Source of the DNA: JBBDWJ01 sp040902925
GTDB taxonomy: Bacteria > Acidobacteriota > Terriglobia > Bryobacterales > UBA6623
Direction of reading: 5' to 3'
Length of the DNA stretch: 16,543 nucleotides
Assembly: GCA_040902925.1 (NCBI GenBank)
Contig: JBBDWJ010000256.1
Coordinates: forward strand, 1-16,543
A program made the translations under genes and the position numbers. This document shows positions 1 to 6,170 of the stretch, piece by piece. How positions within the stretch are numbered: the stretch's first letter is position 1; the number at the start of each line of letters is the position of its first letter. Under the pieces are notes generated by a model, which searched no databases, had not been told where the DNA came from, and was given only the letters and a program-made list of their open reading frames with translations.

Positions 1-2
1 TG

Positions 3-740
3 GCTTCCATGGCCGGCGCGAACGTGCCGCGAAAAGAGTTGGCCCTGGCGTGCCAGCGCGCCGAAAACGATTTCGTGGGCATGAAGTGCGGCATAATGGA
101 TCAGTTCGTATCCGCGTTCGGAGAAGCCGGCCACGCCATTCTGATCGACTGCCGCAGCCTGGAGCATCGTTCCGTGCCGGTACCGCAAGGCTTGCAGTTG
201 CTCGTGGTCAACAGCATGGTGAAGCACGAGCTGGCTTCGAGCGAATACAACACGCGCCGCCGCGAGTGCGAACAGGCCGTGAAGATTCTGGGCAAGCCGC
301 TGCGCGACATCCCCGCCGCCGAATGGCCGTCGCTGGAAGACATGCTGCCCGATACCCTTCGCCGCCGCGCCCGTCACGTCGTCACCGAAAACGCGCGCGT
401 CCTGGCGTTTGTCGAGGCCTGCCGCCAGAACGACCAAGCCTCAATGGGCCGGCTGATGGCTGCTTCCCATGGCAGCTTGCGCGACGACTACCAGGTGTCG
501 TGCCCGGAGATCGATTTTCTGGTCGAGACCGCCGCGAGGTTGGAAGGAGTGGCCGGCGCCCGAATCACCGGCGGCGGCTTTGGAGGCTGCACGGTAAACC
601 TCGTGAAAAATGGCTACGCGGAAAATTTTCAGCGCTCCATAACCGCCGGCTACGAAAGCCAGTTTGGCTTACGACCAGAGATATACGTTTGCCAAACAGC
701 GGACGGCGCGCGGGAGTTGAATGAGGCGTCTCCAGGCTAA
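3..740 (+). CDS. galK: galactokinase, C-terminal part (5' end outside window)
   Basis: Galactokinase phosphorylates galactose to galactose 1-phosphate with ATP, the first committed step of the Leloir pathway, in the cytoplasm. The frame is open to the window edge, so the ATG at position 9 is internal and the N-terminal half, including the sugar-recognition motif and the GHMP ATP loop, is missing. Visible signatures are CQRAENDFVG followed by CGIMDQFVSAFG, which contains the conserved Asp of the family's active site, then LIDCRSLEHR. Near the C-terminus GARITGGGFGGCTVNLV is GHMP-kinase motif 3. About 245 of the usual 350-390 residues are present, and the gene appears intact to its stop. The stop codon sits in the loop of a perfect hairpin at 731-750. 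No other Leloir gene is in the window. Identification is firm. Confidence 0.93.
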   Translation, partial: ASMAGANVPRKELALACQRAENDFVGMKCGIMDQFVSAFGEAGHAILIDCRSLEHRSVPVPQGLQLLVVNSMVKHELASSEYNTRRRECEQAVKILGKPLRDIPAAEWPSLEDMLPDTLRRRARHVVTENARVLAFVEACRQNDQASMGRLMAASHGSLRDDYQVSCPEIDFLVETAARLEGVAGARITGGGFGGCTVNLVKNGYAENFQRSITAGYESQFGLRPEIYVCQTADGARELNEASPG

Positions 741-750
741 TACGCCTGGA
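731..750 (+). terminator. hairpin at the galK 3' end
   Basis: TCCAGGC (731-737) and GCCTGGA (744-750) form a perfect 7-bp stem. The 6-nt loop TAATAC contains the galK stop codon. No T-run follows (CTTCCAC), so this is not a classic intrinsic terminator. It could be an RNA 3'-end stabiliser or part of a factor-dependent terminator. The structure is seen directly; the role is inferred. Confidence 0.45.
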
Positions 751-883
751 CTTCCACGGCGCGCCCGAGGCGATTGGTCCATTTAGATACCCTGCCAAGA
801 CTGGCAAACCAGGCGGAGACAGCATAACCGCCTAGACCCAATCTTCTTTTTTACCGAATCGCGCTGTATTTGTTAAATTATTA

Positions 884-911
884 TTGATCTGCCGGGATAA
901 CCTGATACACT
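884..911 (+). promoter_or_regulatory. candidate promoter of the lysozyme gene
   Basis: TTGATC (884-889), a 16-nt spacer and TACACT (906-911) resemble a sigma70-type promoter. The -10 hexamer is preceded by TGA, giving an extended -10. An AT-rich stretch lies just upstream (about 867-888). A start near 918 would leave a leader of only about 17 nt containing the ribosome binding site AAAGGAG (921-927). This agrees with translation starting at 935 and not at the upstream TTG at 884. Confidence 0.5.
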
Positions 912-934
912 CTACTCTCAAAAGGAGAGAAGGA

Positions 935-1813
935 TTGGTTCGGGCTGCTATTCGGCGAGGCGACGGGTTGCCAAATGGCCGCGTCTGGTTGCGCAGCGTG
1001 GTGCGAAATGCGCAGCTTGCCCTCATCGATTCCGGCCACCTCAAAGCCACCTCCGGCATCTCCAAAACCGCTGACGGTCAGTTCGGTCTCGAAACCGAGA
1101 AAGCGGTGAAAACCCTTCAGGCAGAAGGAAAGCTGGAACCATCCGGGGTTCTCAACCGGGCGAGTTGGACGCGCTTGGAGCCCTATCTTCAGAATGTCCT
1201 ACGAGACCGCGACGCCCGAACCACGGCGCAGCTCAAAGAATTTCGAGGCGATCTCGACTGGATCCACGAGAAGGAAGGACATCGAGGGTACCCTTATTGG
1301 CCGCAAGGCGAATCGGGCGTTACTCTGGACCCCGGCGTCGACCTGGGGCAGGCGGCCCCTGAACTCGTTGAGCGCTTGTACGCCCCGCTGTTGACCGCAG
1401 CTCAAATGAACGCAGTGCGGCAGGTGTTCGGTTTTCAAGGCGAGAATGCGAACGCTGCTTTGAAGGCCTCAGCCGTTCTCGCCAGCATACGTCTTAGCCC
1501 GTCTCAGGCCGCTGACCTGATGCCCTATACGGCGCACGACTATTGGCAGCGGATTTGTACGCGTTTCAAAGCCCTCGAACGAAAGAAGACACCGCCGTCG
1601 GTGCAGACCGCGCTGCTGTCTTTGGCCTACAACCGCGGGCCGGGGAACCGCTACCTGGAATCGCTGCAAGAACTTCTCGAGAACGAACGCTGGAACGATG
1701 CGGCCGACAAGATCGCGGCCATGCAGCAAAACCATAAACTGCGCGGCATCCGCACGCGAAGGCGCGACGAAGCGGCGTTGATTCGCGACGAGCTCGAGTT
1801 TCTAGCCTCGTGA
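935..1813 (+). CDS. peptidoglycan-binding domain + pesticin-like lysozyme
   Basis: Predicted muramidase of 292 residues. The N-terminal part (about residues 14-85) resembles a peptidoglycan-binding type 1 domain, with the ending DGQFGLETEKAVKTLQ and an NRASWTRL segment. The rest resembles the T4-lysozyme/pesticin fold. EKEGHRGYPYWP offers Glu112 and Glu114 as catalytic candidates, and SGVTLDPGVDLGQ places Thr130 and Asp136 in the T-x5-D spacing I recall for the pesticin active site. A later LSLAYNRGPG segment also fits lysozymes. I chose the TTG at 935 because AAAGGAG lies 7 nt upstream; a TTG at 884 is in frame but overlaps the promoter candidate. No signal peptide or membrane segment is visible, so export would need a holin, secretion system or lysis. 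No phage structural genes are nearby. It may be a prophage relic, an antibacterial effector or a domesticated cell-wall enzyme. Fold assignment is fairly sure, role is not. Confidence 0.75.
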   Translation: MVRAAIRRGDGLPNGRVWLRSVVRNAQLALIDSGHLKATSGISKTADGQFGLETEKAVKTLQAEGKLEPSGVLNRASWTRLEPYLQNVLRDRDARTTAQLKEFRGDLDWIHEKEGHRGYPYWPQGESGVTLDPGVDLGQAAPELVERLYAPLLTAAQMNAVRQVFGFQGENANAALKASAVLASIRLSPSQAADLMPYTAHDYWQRICTRFKALERKKTPPSVQTALLSLAYNRGPGNRYLESLQELLENERWNDAADKIAAMQQNHKLRGIRTRRRDEAALIRDELEFLAS

Positions 1814-1898
1814 GAGCGGTTAGCTTTGACCGGCCGGAATTTCAACTGGGAAAACGCGCCGGCCAGACCTGACTGGTGATCGGCTGCGGGTTCTTACC

Positions 1899-1936
1899 GA
1901 TCGAAAAGCCGCAATGTGATCGAAAAGCCGCAATGT
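1899..1936. repeat. two exact tandem copies of a 19-bp unit
   Basis: The unit GATCGAAAAGCCGCAATGT occurs at 1899-1917 and again at 1918-1936 with no mismatch. It lies between the lysozyme gene and the 3' end of the tRNA. The first copy shares its GATC with a small inverted repeat, GATCGG (1878-1883) and CCGATC (1897-1902). Exactness suggests a recent duplication. No function can be assigned. Confidence 0.85.
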
Positions 1937-1965
1937 GCCGGCTTTCGTGAAGGCTCGGATCAGGG

Positions 1966-2041
1966 TGGTGGGCCCTGCTGGATTCGAACCAGCGACCGAC
2001 GGATTATGAGTCCGCAGCTCTAACCGCTGAGCTAAGGGCCC
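1966..2041 (-). tRNA. tRNA-Ile2 (anticodon CAT, lysidine type)
   Basis: Reading the minus strand from 2041 gives a full 76-nt cloverleaf: acceptor stem GGGCCCT/AGGGCCC, D arm GCTC-AGCGGTTA-GAGC, anticodon stem GCGGA/TCCGT with loop CTCATAA, T arm GCTGG-TTCGAAT-CCAGC, discriminator A and an encoded CCA. The anticodon CAT is at 2006-2008. The start, D arm and loop closely match the E. coli ileX tRNA (known family), not initiator or elongator Met tRNA. The C34 would therefore be modified to lysidine by TilS, and the tRNA would read AUA. The gene stands alone; its 3' end faces the lysozyme gene, the side where elements that integrate into tRNA genes would sit. Confidence 0.92.
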
Positions 2042-2071
2042 GGAGCAGGATAAGCCCCTGAATCTTTAGGA

Positions 2072-2099
2072 TTTTGGGCTGTTCTTAAGAGACCCAAAA
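2072..2099. repeat. nested inverted repeat upstream of the tRNA
   Basis: TTTTGGG (2072-2078) and CCCAAAA (2093-2099) are perfect inverted arms. Between them is an 8-bp palindrome, TCTTAAGA (2083-2090). The element lies about 31-58 bp upstream of the tRNA 5' end, in the zone where its promoter should be, and about 200 bp downstream of the CWC-type gene. It could be an operator or a transcription end signal. The rest of 2042-2299 holds no gene I recognise. Confidence 0.6.
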
Positions 2100-2299
2100 C
2101 ATGCCGATTCACCCCTAACTGTACCAAAACCGTTCCAAAATCCCATTCGCCGACGCCACGTCACGGACGGCGACCGGACCGGCGTGCGCTGTCGGTTACG
2201 CCCGGAGTAAGTGGAGCCAAGAGCCGGGCAGGCCGACGCAGAGAATATGTCCACCGCTTTTTTGGGGAGAGCCCGGTTTGGTGAGTTCGATTCGCGCTG

Positions 2300-2512
2300 C
2301 TAGTCGCTGTCCAGGGCAGCGGCGTTTCGCAGACAGGTGGGACAAAGGCAATGCTTGTACTTTCCCTTGAGCTTCTGCAAGGTTTCCGGGGGGACTTTTT
2401 CTTGACCGCACCAGCACGAACCCAGAGGTCCACACGGGAATGAGCCCTGGCAGGCCTCACACGTTTCCTGCTTTCCGCGAAACATCAGGCGAAGCATCGT
2501 GCCGATAGCCAT
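2300..2512 (-). CDS. small Cys-rich CWC-type protein (70 aa)
   Basis: The protein has the pattern CEACQ...FPCG...SCWC...CLCPTCL, with Cys residues spaced as in the Cys_rich_CWC family (Pfam, from memory). These are small putative metal-binding proteins of unknown function. The start at ATG 2512 has only a weak purine run (AGAGG) upstream; ATG codons at residues 6 and 10 are alternatives. No signal peptide or membrane segment is seen. It begins 39 nt after another small Cys-rich gene on the same strand, so the two may be co-transcribed. The family match rests on motif recognition only, but the nine cysteines in 70 residues argue that the frame is real. Confidence 0.72.
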   Translation of the reverse strand: MAIGTMLRLMFRGKQETCEACQGSFPCGPLGSCWCGQEKVPPETLQKLKGKYKHCLCPTCLRNAAALDSD

Positions 2513-2551
2513 GGAACCTAAACCTCTACGCCTGGAAGAGCCGGCGTCTGC

Positions 2552-2722
2552 TTATTGCCGTGCTTCGAAGCGCGTGCAGCTCCGAACCGGGAGTGGCGGA
2601 TATTTGGGAAAACGCGCATCGCTCGCCGACACTCGGCACAGGTAAAACGTCGAGCCGCGGTCGGACCGGATGACCTTCGAGTGCAAACATTGGAGACACA
2701 AGCCCACTAAGTCCACGTCCAC
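2552..2722 (-). CDS. small four-Cys protein of unknown function (about 56 aa)
   Basis: The frame encodes GLCLQCLHSKVIRSDRGSTF, then YLC and DARFPKYPPLPVRSC, ending with TRFEARQ. A CxxC pair, a third Cys after the SDRGSTF segment and a fourth in the PPLPV-x-x-C segment resemble a widespread group of short unannotated bacterial proteins, probably zinc-binding (recalled pattern, not searched). The start is uncertain: GTG codons at 2746, 2722, 2716 and 2707 are all in frame and none has a strong ribosome site; I chose 2722. The frame stays open far upstream, but that part overlaps the glycosyltransferase antisense and looks random. It lies 39 nt before the CWC-type gene and is divergent from the glycosyltransferase. 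Confidence 0.62.
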   Translation of the reverse strand: MDVDLVGLCLQCLHSKVIRSDRGSTFYLCRVSASDARFPKYPPLPVRSCTRFEARQ

Positions 2723-2832
2723 TCGCTGGCCGGCGTTTGCGCCCACGTCTTTGATTCTAGTGGATCGGCCCCCGGCGAGGCAGCGGCGGTCCGACTTCAA
2801 CTTGAGCGAGAAACTGTTCGACAATAACAGGG

Positions 2833-5130
2833 ATGGGTGCGCCGCGGCGAATGCCAGCAACCAGTGAGTCGCCTTCGCGCGATTCACGCGCCACAGATGC
2901 ACCGAAACCGTACGCCTCGATGGACGGCCGAAACCCTTACCGCAAGATCGCGCTGGAGCTGCAAAGCCGCGTCGACGCGATGCACCACTCGCGAGCCTGG
3001 CAGTTGACGCTGGCCTTCGGATTGGCCCGGCGTTCCTTTCGAGAATTGCTGCGCCTTCCAGGACGCGTTTGGCGCATCTTGAGCCGCCCTGCTGAGCCTG
3101 CTCGCCACTCACATACTTACGCTCCGGAAGGCGCCGGTGCTGCAAACCGGGAGCCGAGCCTAAGTGGCTGGCCTGCTTCCCGCCCGTTGGTCAGCGTGGC
3201 TATCTTATCTACGGGCTTGCCGCCAGGTTTGCCGTCGGGTTTGCCCTCGGGAGACGGGGACGGCGTGAGCGAATCGCTGGCGAGCCTTCACGAATCGACG
3301 CTTCGCGACTTCGAAGTGATCCTCGTTCTGCGCTCCGCTGACGAGGTGGCCGGAATGAGCGAAGGGGCGCCTGGTCTTGAAGGCTGTTTTCAAGTCGTCG
3401 AAGACTCGCATCCGGACTCGCCCACCGGCCGCAACAAAGCCGTGGAACTGGCCGAGGGAAAGTACGTCGTTCTGCTTCGCGCCGGGGATCGCCTCGATCC
3501 GACATTTCTCGAAAAGTCCGCTTTTACGCTTGAGGATGGACCGGGGTTCGGCTTCGCTTACGCGAAGACGGCGACCCGACAGAGTCTGCCGCAGCCGATC
3601 GAGCCATTCGGCCTTGGTCGCGAGCTGCGCTACAACCACGTGCCCGACTGCGCGCTGTTCCGCCGCGATGTGTGGGTGGACGTTGGCGGTTTTCGAGTGG
3701 AAACACAGCTCGACCTTTGGGATTTCTGGGTCGCGGCCGGTACAGTAGGTTGGGCTGGTTTGCTGCTGCGTGAGGAGCTCATCCTGCTGGGGCCCGAGTC
3801 GCTTCGTGCTGAGCTCGGCTTACGGGATGCAGCTCGGGACTCGCGTGAGATGGACACGATCCTTCAACGGCACGCTGCATTGTTGGACACTCCGCGTCCG
3901 CCCGTCCCCAACGGCCAAGATCGTGCTTCCGGGGCCGGAGGTTCGCGGCCGGGGCAGGCGATCATTTATCCGCGGCGCCAATTCCTCAATTTCAGCGCCG
4001 ACAAGCCGGCGATTCTGTGCGTTGTTCCCTGGCTGAACGTCGGCGGCGCGGAAAAAGTAGTGCTTCAGATCATGCGCGGCCTCTCCGCCGACTTTTCGTT
4101 TGCGGTAGCCGCAACGCTCGACGCCGAACACAACCGCGCCGATGAGTTTCGGTCTCTCACTCCCTGGGTCTATCATCTGCCCGCATCGAGCGCCGCCGAC
4201 CCGGGGCGGTTTTTGGCCGAGCTGGCTGAAATCCACGGTGTTCGAGGCGTGGTTATCTCTTCCTGCGAAGAAGGCTACCGGGCGCTTCCGGCGTTCAAGC
4301 AACGCGGCCTTTGGACCGCCGACATCGTTCATAACACCGCGCCGGAAGGCCACCTGGACCAGTCCATCGGTCTCGACAGCCACCTCGATTTTCACTTTGC
4401 GTGTGGACGCCAACAGGCCGACGCTTTGCGCAACGGCGCCGGCGCCGGCGAGTCGCGAATTCGCACGGTTTGGACGGCGGTGGACGCCCAAGGCGAGTTT
4501 GATCCGGCGCGCTATGAGGCGCGGCGCGAGACCTTGCGCACCGAATTCGGTCTCGATAGCCGCGATGTTGTGCTCGCCTACGTGGGCCGTTTGTCAATCG
4601 AAAAAGACGTGCCCCTGTTCGTCGCGGCCGTCGCCGAGATCGTGCGGCGTCATCCGGGCATTCGCATTCGCGCGCTGGCCGCCGGCGATGGGATGGAGCT
4701 TCTGCGCGTCGAGCAGGCGATCGAACGCGAAGGCCTCTGGAACGAGGTGCGCCTGCTGGGCGACACGCGGCGCGTGCCCGAAATTCTGGCTCTGTCGGAT
4801 TACTTGCTGCTGACGTCGAAGACCGAAGGCAGCCCGATCACGATCCTGGAAGCGATGAGCCTGAAGCTGGTGGTCCTGAGCACGGCGGTGGGCAATGTTC
4901 GCGAGGTCATCGAGGATGGCGTCAACGGATTTGTCATCGACGGCCGCGAACCCGCCGCCTTTGCCGACCGGTTTGACGCCATTCGCCGCGACCCCGAGCG
5001 GGAAATAAGGATGCGCGAGGCTGCCCGGCGGACGATTCTTGAGCGGTTCGACGAGCCGCAACTGCTCAAGAGCTATGCCGACGTTTTTCGCGCGGCGCTG
5101 GGGCCAGACGCCGCGAATCGTTCCGTATAA
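2833..5130 (+). CDS. two-domain glycosyltransferase (GT2-like + GT4)
   Basis: A 765-residue fusion. About residues 117-290 have the GT-A/GT2 pattern (RPLVSVAILS, DFEVILVL, GRNKAVELAEGKYVVLLRAGD, then ALFRRDVWVDVGGF). About residues 393-755 are a GT-B/GT4 glycosyltransferase: NVGGAEKVVLQIM at the start, GRLSIEKDVPLFVAAV in the nucleotide-sugar half, and the E-x7-E motif as Glu665 and Glu673 in TEGSPITILEAMS. The likely role is adding sugars to a polysaccharide, glycolipid or glycoprotein; donor and acceptor are unknown. No membrane segment is obvious. The GT2 half looks degenerate: the usual acidic motif after the second strand reads LRSADE, and the DxD position reads RAGD. A GLPxG repeat expands its first loop. 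The ATG at 2833 has only CAGGG nearby; ATG 2851 and ATG 2920 are alternatives. The zinc-ribbon gene follows 7 nt later. Confidence 0.85.
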   Translation: MGAPRRMPATSESPSRDSRATDAPKPYASMDGRNPYRKIALELQSRVDAMHHSRAWQLTLAFGLARRSFRELLRLPGRVWRILSRPAEPARHSHTYAPEGAGAANREPSLSGWPASRPLVSVAILSTGLPPGLPSGLPSGDGDGVSESLASLHESTLRDFEVILVLRSADEVAGMSEGAPGLEGCFQVVEDSHPDSPTGRNKAVELAEGKYVVLLRAGDRLDPTFLEKSAFTLEDGPGFGFAYAKTATRQSLPQPIEPFGLGRELRYNHVPDCALFRRDVWVDVGGFRVETQLDLWDFWVAAGTVGWAGLLLREELILLGPESLRAELGLRDAARDSREMDTILQRHAALLDTPRPPVPNGQDRASGAGGSRPGQAIIYPRRQFLNFSADKPAILCVVPWLNVGGAEKVVLQIMRGLSADFSFAVAATLDAEHNRADEFRSLTPWVYHLPASSAADPGRFLAELAEIHGVRGVVISSCEEGYRALPAFKQRGLWTADIVHNTAPEGHLDQSIGLDSHLDFHFACGRQQADALRNGAGAGESRIRTVWTAVDAQGEFDPARYEARRETLRTEFGLDSRDVVLAYVGRLSIEKDVPLFVAAVAEIVRRHPGIRIRALAAGDGMELLRVEQAIEREGLWNEVRLLGDTRRVPEILALSDYLLLTSKTEGSPITILEAMSLKLVVLSTAVGNVREVIEDGVNGFVIDGREPAAFADRFDAIRRDPEREIRMREAARRTILERFDEPQLLKSYADVFRAALGPDAANRSV
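3214..3249 (+). repeat. three 12-bp in-frame repeats coding GLPx
   Basis: Units at 3214-3225, 3226-3237 and 3238-3249 differ by a few bases and encode GLPP, GLPS and GLPS. They expand the loop after the first beta strand of the GT2-like domain, where the nucleotide-sugar site normally begins. Length could vary by slippage. Function is unknown. Confidence 0.75.
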
Positions 5131-5137
5131 TGGCGGG

Positions 5138-5779
5138 ATGGTTTGCCCGGTGTGTAATAAGCGGAAGGGAAAGCGCTTCTGCCCTGCTAAAGCTGCCAAG
5201 ATCTGCACGACATGCTGCGCCTCCGAACGCGAAGTAACCATCGATTGCCCGTTTGATTGCCCCCACCTGATGGAAAGCCGTCCGCGGGAGCATAAGAGCC
5301 TGCTCGATCCGGCCCATTTTCCGTACAAGGAAATCCGTATCGGCGAGACTTTCCTTCGCGACCACGAAGAACTTCTGCTGTTCTGCGGACGCACGGTTCT
5401 CACCGCCTCGCTCGAGACGCCCAAGGCCACCGACCGCGACACCCGGGAAGCCCTCGACGCTTTGATCCAGACCTACAAGACTCTGGGCAGCGGCATTTAC
5501 TACGAGACGCGCCCGGAGTCGGCGTATGCGCGAGAAATCATGGGCCGCATTCAACAGCGTCTTCGAGAGCTTCAGGAATCCGAGACCGAGCAAACCGGGT
5601 TTCAGCGGACGCGCGATAGCGAAATCCTCCCCGTGCTGGTGTTTTTGTATCGGATGGCGCTCGATCGCGACAACGGCCGCAGCCGCGGGAAGGCGTTTCT
5701 CGACTTCATGCGGCTGCATTTTCGGCTACCGGAGGAGAAGCCGGCAGCGCCGCCATCGTTGATCATTCCGGGCGCTTAG
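5138..5779 (+). CDS. hypothetical protein with N-terminal Cys cluster (zinc-ribbon-like)
   Basis: A 213-residue protein of unknown function. Residues 1-45 hold a dense Cys cluster: MVCPVCNKRKGKRFCPAK, then ICTTCCASEREVTIDCP and FDCPHL. The CxxC pairs suggest one or two bound zinc ions. The remainder is predicted to be soluble and helical, rich in charged residues (YETRPESAYAREIMGRI, FLYRMALDR, FLDFMRLHFRLPEE). I chose ATG 5138 because the Cys cluster starts right there and it lies 7 nt after the glycosyltransferase stop; the frame opens earlier (5039) but that part overlaps the glycosyltransferase and looks out of frame. GGCGGG just upstream is a poor ribosome site, so coupling is likely. I recall this N-terminal Cys pattern in unannotated bacterial proteins. 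It ends 3 nt from the convergent DUF971 stop. Confidence 0.75.
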   Translation: MVCPVCNKRKGKRFCPAKAAKICTTCCASEREVTIDCPFDCPHLMESRPREHKSLLDPAHFPYKEIRIGETFLRDHEELLLFCGRTVLTASLETPKATDRDTREALDALIQTYKTLGSGIYYETRPESAYAREIMGRIQQRLRELQESETEQTGFQRTRDSEILPVLVFLYRMALDRDNGRSRGKAFLDFMRLHFRLPEEKPAAPPSLIIPGA

Positions 5780-5782
5780 CGA

Positions 5783-6118
5783 TTACTTTCCGGCGCTGAC
5801 CCAGTCGGGGATCTCAGCGGCGAGCGCGCGCAGTCTCTCCCACGTGTAGATGCCCGTGTTGTGGCCGTCGCTGAAATAAATCTGGATGGCGTAGCGGCCC
5901 ACGGGATGGATCGCCTCGGGATGCACGTCCTTCGCCACGGAGCTTTCCTGAAGGCGGCGTACGCCGGTCATTTCGTCCTGGCACATCGCGCAAGGGCATT
6001 GAAAGCGCAGGAATCGCGCCGGGTAGACGATTTCCTGACCGTCGCTCCAGCGAATCTGAACGTCGTGCTGGTTGGCGCGGCCGATTTCGATCGGGCGGAG
6101 TTGTTCGGTGGAAGGCAT
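5783..6118 (-). CDS. DUF971 / GBBH-like N-terminal domain protein
   Basis: A 111-residue single-domain protein. The features QIRWSDGQEIVYPARFLRFQ, CPCAMC (Cys41, 43, 46) and AIQIYFSDGHNTGIYTWERL are typical of DUF971, the domain also found at the N-terminus of gamma-butyrobetaine hydroxylase and the C-terminus of plant HCF101. The three clustered cysteines could bind a metal or Fe-S cluster. It is the last gene of the long minus-strand SUF cluster, 52 nt after the DUF59-Mrp ATPase, which supports a joint role in Fe-S handling (inference). The ATG at 6118 has no close ribosome site; AGGAAAG lies about 24 nt upstream. The stop is 3 nt from the opposing zinc-ribbon gene, with no clear terminator between them. 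Confidence 0.87.
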   Translation of the reverse strand: MPSTEQLRPIEIGRANQHDVQIRWSDGQEIVYPARFLRFQCPCAMCQDEMTGVRRLQESSVAKDVHPEAIHPVGRYAIQIYFSDGHNTGIYTWERLRALAAEIPDWVSAGK

Positions 6119-6170
6119 GGCTGGTCCGGTGGTCCGAATCTTTCCTCGGTGGACTTGAGCGCAGACGATT

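Noticed and set aside
884..934. Upstream TTG start extending the lysozyme gene by 17 codons
   Set aside because: It overlaps the -35/-10 candidate, has no ribosome site, and the TTG at 935 has AAAGGAG at 7 nt.
1966..2041. Reading the CAT-anticodon tRNA as elongator or initiator Met
   Set aside because: The 5' end, D arm and anticodon arm match the ileX type closely and there is no initiator-like unpaired first base (1:72 is G-C) or GGG/CCC anticodon stem.
2115..2195. Minus-strand fragment ending ...ILERFWYS next to the tRNA, considered as an integrase C-terminal remnant
   Set aside because: Only 26 codons, no tyrosine recombinase motif (R..HxxR..Y) can be seen, and the frame is closed upstream at 2196.
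2670..2867. 65-codon plus-strand frame before the glycosyltransferase
   Set aside because: It is antisense to the four-Cys small gene and overlaps the glycosyltransferase start; no protein-like signal.
5770..5800. Bidirectional terminator between the convergent zinc-ribbon and DUF971 genes
   Set aside because: Only very short GCGC pairings are visible and there is no T-run on either strand.
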